Notes: a model not told the origin generated them from the letters alone. Counted from the stretch's first letter, positions 1-8,076 are shown. The stretch is DNA of 43,529 bases from Rhizobiales bacterium 32-66-11 (GCA_002304505.1 NCEH01000014.1:1-43529); one strand, 5' to 3'. A program made the numbers and translations.

Positions 1-33
1 ACTCAGGGCGACCGCGGCATCGGCACCAACTGA
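1..33 (+). CDS. 3' end of an upstream gene (partial)
   Basis: The first frame from base 1 reads TQGDRGIGTN and stops at TGA 31-33, followed 19 bases later by a strong hairpin. This looks like the last ten codons of a plus-strand gene cut by the window edge. The tail is too short to assign a family. The hairpin and the change to non-coding composition after it support a real gene end. Confidence 0.4.
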   Translation, partial: TQGDRGIGTN

Positions 34-52
34 TCCGACGACATCTCGCCCC

Positions 53-76
53 GGCGGGGGGCATCGTCCCCCCGCC
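53..76 (+). terminator. GC-rich hairpin after upstream gene
   Basis: Perfect 9-bp stem GGCGGGGGG / CCCCCCGCC with a six-base loop, 20 bases after the stop at 33. There is no T-run after it, so it may be a weak intrinsic terminator or an mRNA-stabilising stem. The region 77-301 that follows is non-coding and must hold the promoter of the collar genes; it contains the small inverted repeat GTTGC/GCAAC near 261-277. Confidence 0.45.
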
Positions 77-301
77 CGAAAAGCCGAAACGCACGCCCGC
101 GACGCCCATCGCGGGCGCATTCATTTTTGCCCGCGCTTCGCTGCGGAACATGCCTTCCGCACTGGCGCGCACGCGAAATGCAACCGCGCAAACCATGCAG
201 GTTGTAAAACGCCCCTGTACAACTAAAAATGGTTGCGCTCATCATAAAATGCCTCTTAGAGTTGCATACACCGCAACGAGAACATTTCGCCGGAGGCGCC
301 G

Positions 302-847
302 ATGAGCGATTTTTATCTGGGTGAAATCCGCATCTTCCCCTATGACCGAATTCCGACCGGATGGGCCAAGTGTGAAGGCCAATTATTGCTGGTGCAGCAA
401 AATCAGGCGCTGTTCTCGCTGCTGGGCCCCCGCTTCGGAGGCGACGGCCGCACCAATTTCGCCCTTCCGGACCTGCGCGGACGGGTGCCGGTGCATGTCA
501 ACCCTCAGGCCCTGCCGGACCGCATCACCATCGCGCTCAACAAGCCCTTGGGGACGGAAACCGTCACGCTCACGCAGGTCGAGTTGCCGACGCATACCCA
601 TCTCTATTGCGTCTCAACCCAGCAGGGCACGGTGAACCCGCCAAACAACGCGGTGTTCGCCGAGGTCACTCAGGTCGATGCCAGCAAGCCGCAGGCCAAT
701 TATTACGGCCCCGCAACACAGCTGACCCCCGTGAAGGCCGACGCCATTCGCAACGCGGGCGGCGGCGGCGCCCACCCCAACATCCAGCCCTCGCTCGCGT
801 TCAATCTCTGCATCGCCACCCAGGGCCTGTATCCCCCGCACTCCTGA
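302..847 (+). CDS. phage tail collar domain protein (MdpB-type), copy 1
   Basis: 181-residue protein of the microcystin-dependent-protein (MdpB) / phage tail collar family. The N-terminal collar domain (about residues 5-62) shows the family pattern: YLGEIRIF, PTGWAKCEGQ, a conserved FGGDGRTNFALPDLRGRVP stretch, then ETVTLTQVELPTHTH. The C-terminal half is a variable glycine-rich domain ending GGGGAHPNIQPSLAFNLCIATQGLYP, as in phage short tail fibres. ATG at 302 follows a GGAGG (291-295). It is the first of three tandem paralogues, with no capsid, baseplate or lysis gene nearby, so it is not part of a visible prophage. In other bacteria such trios occur as stand-alone chromosomal sets of unknown role, probably extracellular or adhesive. 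Family assignment is firm; function is not. Confidence 0.88.
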   Translation: MSDFYLGEIRIFPYDRIPTGWAKCEGQLLLVQQNQALFSLLGPRFGGDGRTNFALPDLRGRVPVHVNPQALPDRITIALNKPLGTETVTLTQVELPTHTHLYCVSTQQGTVNPPNNAVFAEVTQVDASKPQANYYGPATQLTPVKADAIRNAGGGGAHPNIQPSLAFNLCIATQGLYPPHS

Positions 848-884
848 TCCGCCGTGACGTGCTCTTCAAGGAAAGGATAGAAGC

Positions 885-1373
885 ATGGCTGAATATTATC
901 TCGGCGAGATCCGCATGTTCGCCGGCCTGAAGCCTCCCAGTGGCTGGGTTTTCTGCGATGGAACGACGCTTCCGATCTCCGGCAACGAAGCGCTCTATGC
1001 CCTGCTCGGCACGCTCTATGGCGGCGACGGCAGAACCAATTTCGCGCTGCCCAAACTGAGCGGCCGCGTCCCGCTCGGCACCTCCGAGAGCGTGACGCTC
1101 ACCGCGGCCATGATGCCGACCCACAACCATCCGCTGCAGGCCAGCACCGGGGCTGGAACAAGCCGCACGCCCGGCCCCAGCCTGACCTTTGCCACCATGC
1201 CCTCGCCCTTCGTCCCCTATACCAACCCGCCGTCGGGCGGCACCACCACCGATGACGACTTCGCCAGCGTCGCGATCTCCGTCTCCGGCGGCAGCGCGCC
1301 GCATTCCAATCTCATGCCGGTGCTTGGCATCAATTACATCATCGCTTTGCGCGGGATCTTTCCGTCAAACTGA
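885..1373 (+). CDS. phage tail collar domain protein (MdpB-type), copy 2
   Basis: 162-residue paralogue of its neighbours: YYLGEIRMFAGLKPPSGWVFCDG, then LYGGDGRTNFALPKLSGRVPLG, TLTAAMMPTHNHPLQAS, and a C-terminal NLMPVLGINYIIALRGIFP. It starts at ATG 885 after AAGGA (869-873). It is shorter than most family members. Between GRVPLGT and SESVTLTAAMMPTHNH the usual glycine-rich link of about 15-20 residues is absent, so the sequence passes directly from the collar domain to the THNH segment. This could be natural length variation or a small in-frame deletion near position 1080. Co-transcribed with copies 1 and 3. Confidence 0.87.
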   Translation: MAEYYLGEIRMFAGLKPPSGWVFCDGTTLPISGNEALYALLGTLYGGDGRTNFALPKLSGRVPLGTSESVTLTAAMMPTHNHPLQASTGAGTSRTPGPSLTFATMPSPFVPYTNPPSGGTTTDDDFASVAISVSGGSAPHSNLMPVLGINYIIALRGIFPSN

Positions 1374-1419
1374 AAACACGCGAAAAATTCGTCGAAAATT
1401 CAAGAACGGGAGCGGCGAT

Positions 1420-1980
1420 ATGGACGGATATATTGGTGAGGTCCGTATTTTCTCAACGAACTTCGCACCGCAGAACTGGCTTGTCTGCGAAGGGCAATTA
1501 ATGCAGGTGCGTGAGTATCAGGCGCTGTTCACCGTCATAGGCAATGCCTATGGCGGCGATGGAATTAACAATTTCCGCCTTCCGGATCTGCGCGGCAGCG
1601 CCGCCGTGTGCACCGGCGTATCCACCGGCGCCACGCAGATCTTTCAGCGTGGCACGCGGGCGGGTATGCCCACGATCACGCTCAGCGAGACGCAGATGCC
1701 CGCCCACAATCACCTGACGCACCGGGTGAACGTGTCCGGCTCCATCACCAACAAGACCGCCGGGCCGAGCAGCACAAGCTATCCTGCCGCCGTCACCTTG
1801 CCGACGCCGACGGGCAGCACCAATTGGCCGGCGCTCCAGACGCCCGCCAATCCCGACACCACGCTCGATTTCAGCGCCATTTCCCCGGTCGGCGGCGGCG
1901 GCGCCCATAACAATGTGCAGCCGGTGCTGTCCTTCATCTTCTGCGTCTGCAACGAAGGCGAATATCCGGTCCCGGACTGA
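1420..1980 (+). CDS. phage tail collar domain protein (MdpB-type), copy 3
   Basis: 186-residue paralogue starting MDGYIGEVRIFSTNFAPQNWLVCEG at ATG 1420, preceded by GGGAGCGGCGAT. The open frame extends further upstream into copy 2, but homology to the other two copies begins at this ATG. The collar domain is complete (AYGGDGINNFRLPDLRGSAAV), followed by TITLSETQMPAHNHLTHRVNVSG and the C-terminal GGGGAHNNVQPVLSFIFCVCNEGEYP. The gene is 46 bases behind copy 2 and 15 bases ahead of a GNAT acetyltransferase, so the four genes probably form one operon. The protein is likely surface-associated or secreted in a trimeric fibre-like form by family analogy; nothing here shows its export route. Confidence 0.87.
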   Translation: MDGYIGEVRIFSTNFAPQNWLVCEGQLMQVREYQALFTVIGNAYGGDGINNFRLPDLRGSAAVCTGVSTGATQIFQRGTRAGMPTITLSETQMPAHNHLTHRVNVSGSITNKTAGPSSTSYPAAVTLPTPTGSTNWPALQTPANPDTTLDFSAISPVGGGGAHNNVQPVLSFIFCVCNEGEYPVPD

Positions 1981-1995
1981 GCCGGCCCGCGCGCC

Positions 1996-2736
1996 ATGAC
2001 CGCGGTCACATTCGCCCTGCCGCCCGGCGTGCAGCAACGCGCCGTGCGTGCGGAGGACCGGGCCTTCCTGGAAGACCTGTTCATCGGCGTCCGGCGCGAC
2101 ACGCTCGCCGCGGCGGGCTGGCCGGAGGCGCAATTGCGCGCCTTCCTGGCCGAGCAATACCGATTTCAGCAGCACCATTACGCGACCCATTATCCCGGCG
2201 CGGTGCAGATGATCATCGCGCGGGACGCATGCCCCATCGGCCTGCTGCATCTCTTCGCGACCCCCCGCGACCTGCGCGTGGTGGACATCGCGCTGCATCC
2301 CGAAAGCCGCAATGCCGGGCTCGGCTCGGCGCTGCTGCGCGCGCTCTGCGCGCAGGCGGCGGACGAGGGGCGCACGGTGAGCCTGCATGTGGCGATCGGA
2401 AACCCCGCCTGCCGGCTCTATCAGCGCCTCGGTTTTCAGGCGGCTGATCCGGGCGACGGGGTCTATCAGAAGATGGTCTGGCAGGCCCCGCCTGCGCATC
2501 CCGGCGCCGAGCGATACGCCGATCCGCGTTTCAGCGGCGCGGCGTATCGCTGCGGCGCCCACGCACGCGCACAGTCTTCAGCGGCGAACGAGCGCGCGGT
2601 TCACCCGCGAAAGAACCCACGAAACCAAGATGATGGTCCAAATCCGCCAGATCCCGGCGCAAGCGGACCCCTCCTTTCGTTGAAAAATACCTCGCAGGAC
2701 GCAGCAACACACGGGCCGGATCGATTGGCCGGTTGA
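1996..2736 (+). CDS. GNAT family N-acetyltransferase with unusual C-terminal tail
   Basis: 246 residues. The first about 165 form a complete GNAT domain, with VVDIALHPESRNAGLGSALLRALCAQAA (acetyl-CoA pyrophosphate loop R-x-x-G-x-G) and a final strand LYQRLGFQAADPGDGVYQKMVW. It transfers an acyl group from acyl-CoA to an unknown amine. GNAT genes sit beside MdpB-type collar genes in several proteobacteria, so co-operation with the preceding trio is plausible. The last about 80 residues (from QAPPAHPGAERY on) are low complexity, match no fold I recognise and look like translated intergenic DNA. Either the natural stop has been lost or the tail is lineage-specific. The spacing to the collar operon is 15 bases. 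Confidence 0.75.
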   Translation: MTAVTFALPPGVQQRAVRAEDRAFLEDLFIGVRRDTLAAAGWPEAQLRAFLAEQYRFQQHHYATHYPGAVQMIIARDACPIGLLHLFATPRDLRVVDIALHPESRNAGLGSALLRALCAQAADEGRTVSLHVAIGNPACRLYQRLGFQAADPGDGVYQKMVWQAPPAHPGAERYADPRFSGAAYRCGAHARAQSSAANERAVHPRKNPRNQDDGPNPPDPGASGPLLSLKNTSQDAATHGPDRLAG

Positions 2737-2844
2737 CGCCCGCGGCTTGACACCTCGCGTCCGCCGATGGTTCATTTGCCGTAACCGCATCGTCACAGTG
2801 TCCCTCTGGAAGGACATCGGAATGCGGATGGGAACGCGAGGCGG

Positions 2845-3813
2845 GTGATGAGCGAGCGTTGCGACGCCTATCATGCGGACAGGGTGTTTTCCACCCTGCG
2901 CGACGATGGGGCGACTGCGCGCTCGGCGATTGCGGCTTCCTGGTCCCGCTCCCTGGTCAACTACGGGCTTGACCCCACCAACGGGCGGCCTCCGCGGCGA
3001 TTGTCGGAAGGGGAGTTCGCTCGCGCGTTCGAGCGCCTCGACCTGCTCGCCGGCCTCGCCGAGGGAGAATTGGATCGGCTGTTCCACATGGCGGGGGAAG
3101 CCGGCTGCTGCGTGATGCTTACCGACGCCGATGCGGTTCCCCTGGTCCGCCGCGGGGCGTCCGGCGACGATGTCGATTTCCGCCGGCTCGGCCTGTGGAC
3201 CGGCATGGTGTGGAGCGAAGCCAGCGAGGGCACCAACGGCATTGGCACCTGCCTTGCGGAGGCGCGCGCGCTGACCGTTCACCGCGAGCAACATTTCCTG
3301 GCCCGCAATATCGGGCTCAGCTGCACGGTCGCCCCCATATGGGACGCCCACGGTCGCCTGGCGGCGGCGCTTGACGTCTCCACCTGTCGGTCGGACCTGA
3401 CGCCGGCCTTGCTGAAGCTGATCGGCGCCGCGACCGTCGAGGCTGCGCAGCGCATCGAGCAGCGCCATTTCCGCGCCGCCTTCAGCCATGCGCGGATCCT
3501 GGTGGCCGATGATGATCGCGGGCCGCGGGGCCTGCTGGCGGTGGACCGGGAGGATCTGGTGATCGGCGCCAGCCGGTGCGCACGCCTCGCCTTCGGCTTG
3601 AGCGAGCAGCGGCTCGCGACGCCCTTTCCCGCCGACGATCTCCTGGGCCGGCAGGAACGTGCGGACGATTTCAGCACCGGCGAGCGCGGCGTGGTCCAGC
3701 GCGCCATGGCCCGGGCGCACGGCAATGTCTCCGCCGCCGCCCGCATGCTCGGCATCTCGCGCGCCACGCTGCACCGCAAATTGACCCGTCTGCGGCTCGA
3801 CCGTCCCCATTGA
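2845..3813 (+). CDS. AcoR-like transcriptional regulator: GAF plus Fis-type HTH, no AAA+ domain
   Basis: 322 residues related to acetoin/alcohol catabolism activators (AcoR). The N-terminus carries the family signature [17 protein letters not shown] (about 27-45). A GAF sensor follows at about 60-195 ([33 protein letters not shown], then [21 protein letters not shown]). The C-terminus is a Fis-type helix-turn-helix ([20 protein letters not shown], about 293-312). The sigma-54-contacting AAA+ module (GAFTGA loop, Walker A/B), normally between GAF and HTH, is absent. The protein should therefore bind DNA and a ligand but cannot drive open-complex formation at a sigma-54 promoter; shorter GAF-HTH forms of this family exist. 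It sits directly upstream of an aldehyde and an alcohol dehydrogenase, the usual AcoR-type targets. A perfect palindrome starts 8 bases after its stop. Confidence 0.8.
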   Translation: MMSERCDAYHADRVFSTLRDDGATARSAIAASWSRSLVNYGLDPTNGRPPRRLSEGEFARAFERLDLLAGLAEGELDRLFHMAGEAGCCVMLTDADAVPLVRRGASGDDVDFRRLGLWTGMVWSEASEGTNGIGTCLAEARALTVHREQHFLARNIGLSCTVAPIWDAHGRLAAALDVSTCRSDLTPALLKLIGAATVEAAQRIEQRHFRAAFSHARILVADDDRGPRGLLAVDREDLVIGASRCARLAFGLSEQRLATPFPADDLLGRQERADDFSTGERGVVQRAMARAHGNVSAAARMLGISRATLHRKLTRLRLDRPH

Positions 3814-3821
3814 GGGGCGGC

Positions 3822-3845
3822 ACCTGTCGCATTCCTGCGACAGGT
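3822..3845. promoter_or_regulatory. 24-bp perfect palindrome, candidate operator of the AcoR-like regulator
   Basis: ACCTGTCGCA, four-base spacer TTCC, TGCGACAGGT: ten paired bases in each arm with no mismatch, 8 bases after the regulator stop and about 210 bases before the aldehyde dehydrogenase ATG. The length and symmetry suit a dimeric Fis-type HTH activator site (UAS). It could instead act as a transcription terminator stem, but no T-run follows on either side. I found no second copy in front of the alcohol dehydrogenase. Confidence 0.5.
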
Positions 3846-4054
3846 CGGGGCCGGGAAATGGCCCGCTTCCGCTGACAGCGGCAAATCCTTGTCCGATCCT
3901 TCGCAGACCTTGCCGCGAGGCAAGCGGCGGGTGCTCGCCGGTTCGGAACGCCTTGCGCTCCGCCCCCGCGAGCCTCGCTCCCGCAACGAAGAGATGGACC
4001 GGCCAGATCCGCCCGCGGGCGCTGCGGCCGTATCCGCCTCCCGGAGGAACCCCA

Positions 4055-5464
4055 ATGAACAAGCCGGAATTCATTCGCACCTCTTACCCGCCCTTCAAAG
4101 CGCGCTACGGCAATTTCATCAATGGCAAATGGGCGGAGCCGCTCAGCGGCCGCTATTTCGAGAACCATTCGCCGATCAACGGCCAGCTCCTGTGCGAGAT
4201 CGCCCGCTCGGAGGCCGGCGACATCGAGGCCGCCCTCGATGCTGCCCATGCGGCCAAGGATGCGTGGGGCCGCACCAGCGTGGCCGAGCGCGCGCTGATC
4301 CTCATCAAGATCGCCCAGGCGATGGAAGATAATCTCGACCTGCTCGCCCGCGCCGAAACCTGGGACAACGGCAAGCCGATCCGCGAGACGCTGAATGCGG
4401 ACCTGCCGCTGGCCATCGACCATTTCCGCTATTTCGCCGGTGCCATCCGCGCCCAGGAAGGCGGCATTTCCGAGATCGACCCCGACACCATCGCCTATCA
4501 TTTCCACGAACCGCTGGGCGTGGTGGGACAGATCATTCCGTGGAACTTCCCCCTCCTCATGGCGGTGTGGAAGCTGGCGCCCGCGCTCGCCGCCGGCAAT
4601 TGCGTGGTGCTGAAGCCGGCGGAACAGACCCCGGCCTCCATCCTGGTGCTGGCCGAACTGATCGCCGACATCCTGCCGCCCGGCGTGCTGAACATCGTCA
4701 ACGGCTTCGGCCTGGAAGCGGGCAAGCCGCTGGCTTCCTCCAACCGGATCGCCAAGATCGCGTTTACCGGCGAGACCTCCACCGGCCGGCTCATCATGCA
4801 GTATGCGAGCCAGAACCTCATTCCCGTGACGCTGGAACTCGGCGGCAAATCGCCGAACATCTTCTTCCAGGACGTGGCGGCCGAGGACGACGATTTCTTC
4901 GACAAGGCGATCGAGGGCTTCGTCCTGTTCGCGCTCAACCAGGGCGAGGTGTGCACCTGCCCGAGCCGCGCGCTGATCCAGGAGAGCATCTACGAGATCC
5001 TCTCCTATATCGACATCGGCCGAAACGAAGGCGCGGACCTGCTGATCGGCGGCGCCCGCACCACGCTGCCGGGAGATCTCGCCGGCGGCAATTACGTGCA
5101 GCCCACCGTGTTCCACGGCCATAACAAGATGCGGATCTTTCAGGAGGAGATCTTCGGCCCGGTGCTGGCCGTGACCACGTTCAAGGATGCCGACGAGGCG
5201 CTCGCCATTGCCAATGACACGCCCTACGGGCTCGGTGCCGGGGTGTGGACGCGCGATGGCAACCGCGCCTACCACATGGGTCGCGCCATCAAGGCCGGCC
5301 GGGTGTGGACCAATTGCTACCATGCCTATCCCGCTCATGCCGCTTTTGGCGGCTACAAGCAATCGGGCATCGGGCGCGAGAACCATTCCATGATGCTCGA
5401 CCATTACCAGCAGACCAAGAATCTGCTGGTGAGCTATTCGGCCAAGAAGCTCGGCTTCTTCTGA
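4055..5464 (+). CDS. NAD-dependent aldehyde dehydrogenase (AcoD/ExaC-type) with a 36-residue internal loss
   Basis: 469 residues, starting at ATG 4055 after CCGGAGG. Oxidises short-chain aldehydes such as acetaldehyde to the acid with NAD+. Conserved features are present: IIPWNFPLL (Asn164), [10 protein letters not shown] (Glu261), [11 protein letters not shown] (catalytic Cys300), QEEIFGPVL, and the subfamily end [20 protein letters not shown]...[14 protein letters not shown]. This subfamily is normally about 506 residues. Here ESIYE at 310-314 runs directly into ILSYIDIG. The segment of about 36 residues that normally separates them (the DRFMER... to ...QLEK stretch that follows the catalytic cysteine) is missing, in frame, at about bases 4991-4998. 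The rest is undamaged, so this is a recent deletion or an assembly error; as written the enzyme may not fold. Forms a unit with the upstream regulator and the downstream alcohol dehydrogenase. Confidence 0.88.
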   Translation: MNKPEFIRTSYPPFKARYGNFINGKWAEPLSGRYFENHSPINGQLLCEIARSEAGDIEAALDAAHAAKDAWGRTSVAERALILIKIAQAMEDNLDLLARAETWDNGKPIRETLNADLPLAIDHFRYFAGAIRAQEGGISEIDPDTIAYHFHEPLGVVGQIIPWNFPLLMAVWKLAPALAAGNCVVLKPAEQTPASILVLAELIADILPPGVLNIVNGFGLEAGKPLASSNRIAKIAFTGETSTGRLIMQYASQNLIPVTLELGGKSPNIFFQDVAAEDDDFFDKAIEGFVLFALNQGEVCTCPSRALIQESIYEILSYIDIGRNEGADLLIGGARTTLPGDLAGGNYVQPTVFHGHNKMRIFQEEIFGPVLAVTTFKDADEALAIANDTPYGLGAGVWTRDGNRAYHMGRAIKAGRVWTNCYHAYPAHAAFGGYKQSGIGRENHSMMLDHYQQTKNLLVSYSAKKLGFF

Positions 5465-5541
5465 TCGCCGCTTAGATCGGAGCCCATTGTTCCGGGCGCG
5501 CGACCTTGGTGTCCGCTCCCGGAACCCCGCTCCCCAGGGCT

Positions 5542-5564
5542 CCCCGCCCACGTCGAGGGCGGGG
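5542..5564. other. hairpin between aldehyde and alcohol dehydrogenase genes
   Basis: CCCCGCCC, seven-base loop, GGGCGGGG, in the 200-bp gap between the two dehydrogenase genes. There is no T-run. It may weaken read-through or stabilise mRNA ends; the gap is long enough for a separate promoter for the alcohol dehydrogenase. I see no clear -10/-35 pair. Confidence 0.3.
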
Positions 5565-5664
5565 ATGGGAGTGCGCGCCGCGTGCTCCAGATGCGTGAAA
5601 CGCCAGCTCTCAGCGCCGGTCGCAGACAGCATGCGCCGGCTTTAAAAAACCGGAGGAAAGTGCC

Positions 5665-6696
5665 ATGGCGAAGACAATGAAGGCGGCGGTCGTCCGCGCG
5701 TTCGGTCAACCCCTCACCATTGATGAAGTGCCGATCCCCGAGCCCGGCCCCGGCCTGATCCAGGTGGCGATCCGCGCTTCGGGCGTGTGCCATACCGACC
5801 TGCACGCGGCCGAGGGCGACTGGCCGGTGAAGCCCAATCCGCCCTTCATTCCCGGGCATGAGGGCGTGGGCTATGTCTCCGCCGTCGGTGCCGGTGTGAA
5901 GCATGTGAAGGAAGGCGACCGGGTCGGCGTGCCGTGGCTTTACACCGCCTGCGGCCATTGCAAGCATTGCCTCGGCGGCTGGGAGACCTTGTGCGAAAGC
6001 CAGCTCAACACCGGCTATTCGGTGAATGGCGGTTTTGCCGAATATGTGGTGGCGGACCCGAACTTCGTGGGCCACCTGCCGGCCAATCTCAGCTTCGTGG
6101 AAATCGCGCCGGTGCTGTGCGCCGGGGTGACGGTCTACAAGGGCCTGAAGGTGACGGACACCAAGCCCGGCGACTGGGTGGCCATCTCGGGCATCGGCGG
6201 GCTCGGCCACATGGCGGTGCAATATGCCAAGGCCATGGGGCTCAATGTCGCCGCCGTGGACGTGGACGATGCCAAGCTCGATCTTGCCCGCCGCCTCGGC
6301 GCCACCCTCACGGTGAATGCGCTGCACGAAGATCCAGGAAAGGCGATCCGGCGGGAAACCGGCGGCGGGGCGCAAGGCGTGCTGGTGACGGCGGTGAGCC
6401 CCAAGGCGTTCGAGCAGGCCATCGGCATGGTCGGCCGGGGCGGCACTGTGGCGCTTAACGGCCTGCCGCCAGGCAGCTTCCCGCTCGACATCTTCGGCAT
6501 GGTGCTGAACGGCATCACGGTGCGCGGCTCGATCGTCGGCACCCGCCTCGATCTCCAGGAATCGCTGGATTTCGCGGCCGACGGCAAGGTGAAAGCGACG
6601 GTCTCCACCGCCCGGCTGGAAGACATCAACACCATCTTCGACAAGATGCACAAAGGCCAGATCGAAGGCCGCATCGTGCTCGACCTCGCGGCCTGA
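5665..6696 (+). CDS. Zn-dependent alcohol dehydrogenase (AdhP/AdhA type)
   Basis: 343 residues, full length for the class. Oxidises primary alcohols to aldehydes with NAD+ in the cytoplasm. The catalytic zinc site is visible: GVCHTDLH (Cys and the following His/Asp) and [15 protein letters not shown]. The structural zinc site is C-x2-C-x2-C-x7-C ([16 protein letters not shown]). The Rossmann nucleotide-binding loop is [19 protein letters not shown] (about 174-192). ATG 5665 follows an AACCGGAGGAAA ribosome site. It would feed the aldehyde dehydrogenase encoded just upstream, giving an alcohol to acid conversion (for example ethanol to acetate) presumably controlled by the AcoR-like regulator. 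No damage seen, in contrast to the neighbouring aldehyde dehydrogenase. Confidence 0.92.
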   Translation: MAKTMKAAVVRAFGQPLTIDEVPIPEPGPGLIQVAIRASGVCHTDLHAAEGDWPVKPNPPFIPGHEGVGYVSAVGAGVKHVKEGDRVGVPWLYTACGHCKHCLGGWETLCESQLNTGYSVNGGFAEYVVADPNFVGHLPANLSFVEIAPVLCAGVTVYKGLKVTDTKPGDWVAISGIGGLGHMAVQYAKAMGLNVAAVDVDDAKLDLARRLGATLTVNALHEDPGKAIRRETGGGAQGVLVTAVSPKAFEQAIGMVGRGGTVALNGLPPGSFPLDIFGMVLNGITVRGSIVGTRLDLQESLDFAADGKVKATVSTARLEDINTIFDKMHKGQIEGRIVLDLAA

Positions 6697-6709
6697 TCGC
6701 GTAACCCAC

Positions 6710-6742
6710 CACCCGCGCCGCGGCCTCGTCCCGGCGCGGGTG
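6710..6742 (+). terminator. hairpin downstream of the alcohol dehydrogenase
   Basis: Perfect 11-bp stem CACCCGCGCCG / CGGCGCGGGTG with an 11-base loop, starting 14 bases after the stop codon at 6696. No T-run follows, so termination may be partial or Rho-assisted. Confidence 0.5.
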
Positions 6743-7216
6743 CGCATCGCATCGACGATCCGATCCGCCGCAATATCTTGCCGCGATATCGTCATGCGGC
6801 ACACAATGCGAGAAGCACGCCGGGGTCCGCCACCGCCGACCAGGCACCGAGCAGCGCCAGCGCTTCCTCGCGGCGGGCACGGGTGACCAGCCCAGCAATG
6901 CCCGCAGGTTCAACACCTGGGCCGGCGCGATGGATACGGGAATGCTGGTCCACCTCGGCGCCGTGGCACCGACGTCATCGACCACTTGCTCGAGGTCTTC
7001 ACCCGCTGCATCTGCCCCCAGCCGAAGCCTCACGGCTGCCGCCTGCGCCTGACCCATAGCCAAATGGCTACGGGATGGATAGGCACCTAACCGATTGCAG
7101 ACGAATTTTGAAGTTCCTAGCATTGCTTCGTACAGCAGATTTAAGCTGGAAATAAATGTATCCGGCAATTGAGAATCTGCAGGAAACGCGCAACCCAAAG
7201 GCTGGGAACAATAATC
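6743..7216. other. intergenic stretch with possible decayed coding DNA
   Basis: No convincing gene. On the minus strand a frame from about 7060 to 6800 has coding-like composition (GADAAGEDLEQVVDDVG... in one frame, LTRARREEALALLGAWSAVADPG in another). It shifts frame and ends without a recognisable start, and I cannot name the family. From about 7080 the sequence turns AT-rich (AATTTTGAAGTTCCTAGC, GGAAATAAATGTATCC), a suitable promoter region for the catabolic operon starting at 7217. This is the probable left edge of the catabolic island. Confidence 0.35.
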
Positions 7217-8071
7217 ATGACCCATGTGAATGACGCTGGCGCGCCTGTGCCGGGCGGAAACACTGTGAAAGTCGAGTTCGAGGATGGCATTGCCTTTGTC
7301 TACTTCAACCGACCGGACAAACGCAACGCCATGAATCCGGCGCTCAACGCGGAAATGCTGGAAGTGCTCGAAGCGCTCGAAATCGACGAGCGGTGCAAAG
7401 TGCTGGTGCTGACCGGTAGTGGCGAAGCTTGGACCGCTGGGATGGACCTTAAGGAATATTTCCGCGATTCCGAGGGCCAGCCGCTCAATGCCACCTTGCG
7501 CCAGCGGCAGACCGCCTTTTTCTGGCAGCGCAACAAGCTCAATTATTTCCTGAAGCCCACAATCGCCATGGTCAATGGCTGGTGCTTCGGTGGTGGGTTC
7601 GTGCCTCTGGTCTCGTGCGACCTCGCCTTCGCGGCGGAAAGTGCCACCTTCGGCCTTTCCGAGATCAACTGGGGCATCATTCCGGGAGGCAACGTCACCC
7701 GCTGCGTGGCGTCCAAGGTGAACCAGGCCGACGCGCTCTATTACATCATGACCGGCGAGCCCTTCAGCGGCCGCAAGGCCGCCGAGATGCGCCTCGTCAA
7801 TGAAGCGGTGCCGGCTGACAAGCTGCGGGCCCGTGTGACAGAGGTGGCCAGGACGCTGATGGACAAGAACCCGGTGGTGCTCAACGCCGCCAAGCTTGCC
7901 TACAAGTTCTCGCGCGAGATGTCTTGGGAACAGGCAGAAGATTATCTCAGCGCCAAGGCTGCCCAGGCCACCTTGTTCGACCCCGAGCGCGGCATGAAGA
8001 AGGGCATCAGTCAGTTTTTGGATGAGAAGTCTTATCGCCCCGGCCTTGGCAGCTATCGCCGGGAGGCCTGA
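7217..8071 (+). CDS. hydroxycinnamoyl-CoA hydratase/lyase (HCHL/feruloyl-CoA hydratase-lyase) homologue with altered active site
   Basis: 284-residue crotonase-fold enzyme close to HCHL (Ech/FerB), which hydrates a hydroxycinnamoyl-CoA and splits it to an aromatic aldehyde and acetyl-CoA. Diagnostic stretches are conserved: WTAGMDLKEYF, KPTIAMVNGWCFGGGF, FGLSEINWGI, YYIMTG. ATG 7217 is chosen because homology begins shortly after it; the ribosome site is weak. Aligned from memory to the Pseudomonas fluorescens AN103 enzyme, Met70, Tyr75, Gly120 and Glu143 are kept (here 76, 81, 126, 149). Ser123 is Val129, and Tyr239, which contacts the substrate 4-hydroxyl, is Ser245. This suggests a substrate without a para-hydroxyl, such as 3-hydroxycinnamoyl-CoA. 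First gene of an operon with a CoA ligase (5-base gap) and two acyl-CoA dehydrogenases. Confidence 0.88.
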   Translation: MTHVNDAGAPVPGGNTVKVEFEDGIAFVYFNRPDKRNAMNPALNAEMLEVLEALEIDERCKVLVLTGSGEAWTAGMDLKEYFRDSEGQPLNATLRQRQTAFFWQRNKLNYFLKPTIAMVNGWCFGGGFVPLVSCDLAFAAESATFGLSEINWGIIPGGNVTRCVASKVNQADALYYIMTGEPFSGRKAAEMRLVNEAVPADKLRARVTEVARTLMDKNPVVLNAAKLAYKFSREMSWEQAEDYLSAKAAQATLFDPERGMKKGISQFLDEKSYRPGLGSYRREA

Positions 8072-8076
8072 GCGCG

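Noticed and set aside
302..1980. Prophage
   Set aside because: Three collar-domain genes alone, with no head, tail, lysis, replication or integrase genes, do not make a prophage within the visible sequence.
3814..4054. Sigma-54 promoter ahead of the aldehyde dehydrogenase
   Set aside because: CGGCAC followed by GCAT near 3819-3832 only loosely resembles the -24/-12 pattern and lies within the palindrome. The adjacent regulator lacks the AAA+ domain needed for sigma-54 activation.
2578..5632. Long minus-strand open frames opposite the AcoR-like regulator and the dehydrogenases
   Set aside because: They are antisense shadows of GC-rich coding sequence, with arginine/alanine-rich low-complexity translations and no recognisable domains, and they overlap well-supported plus-strand genes completely.
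6743..7216. A tRNA-derived attachment site at the left island edge
   Set aside because: Only a seven-base CCCACCA string matches the tRNA-Lys 3' end near 6705, which is expected by chance; no longer repeat was found.
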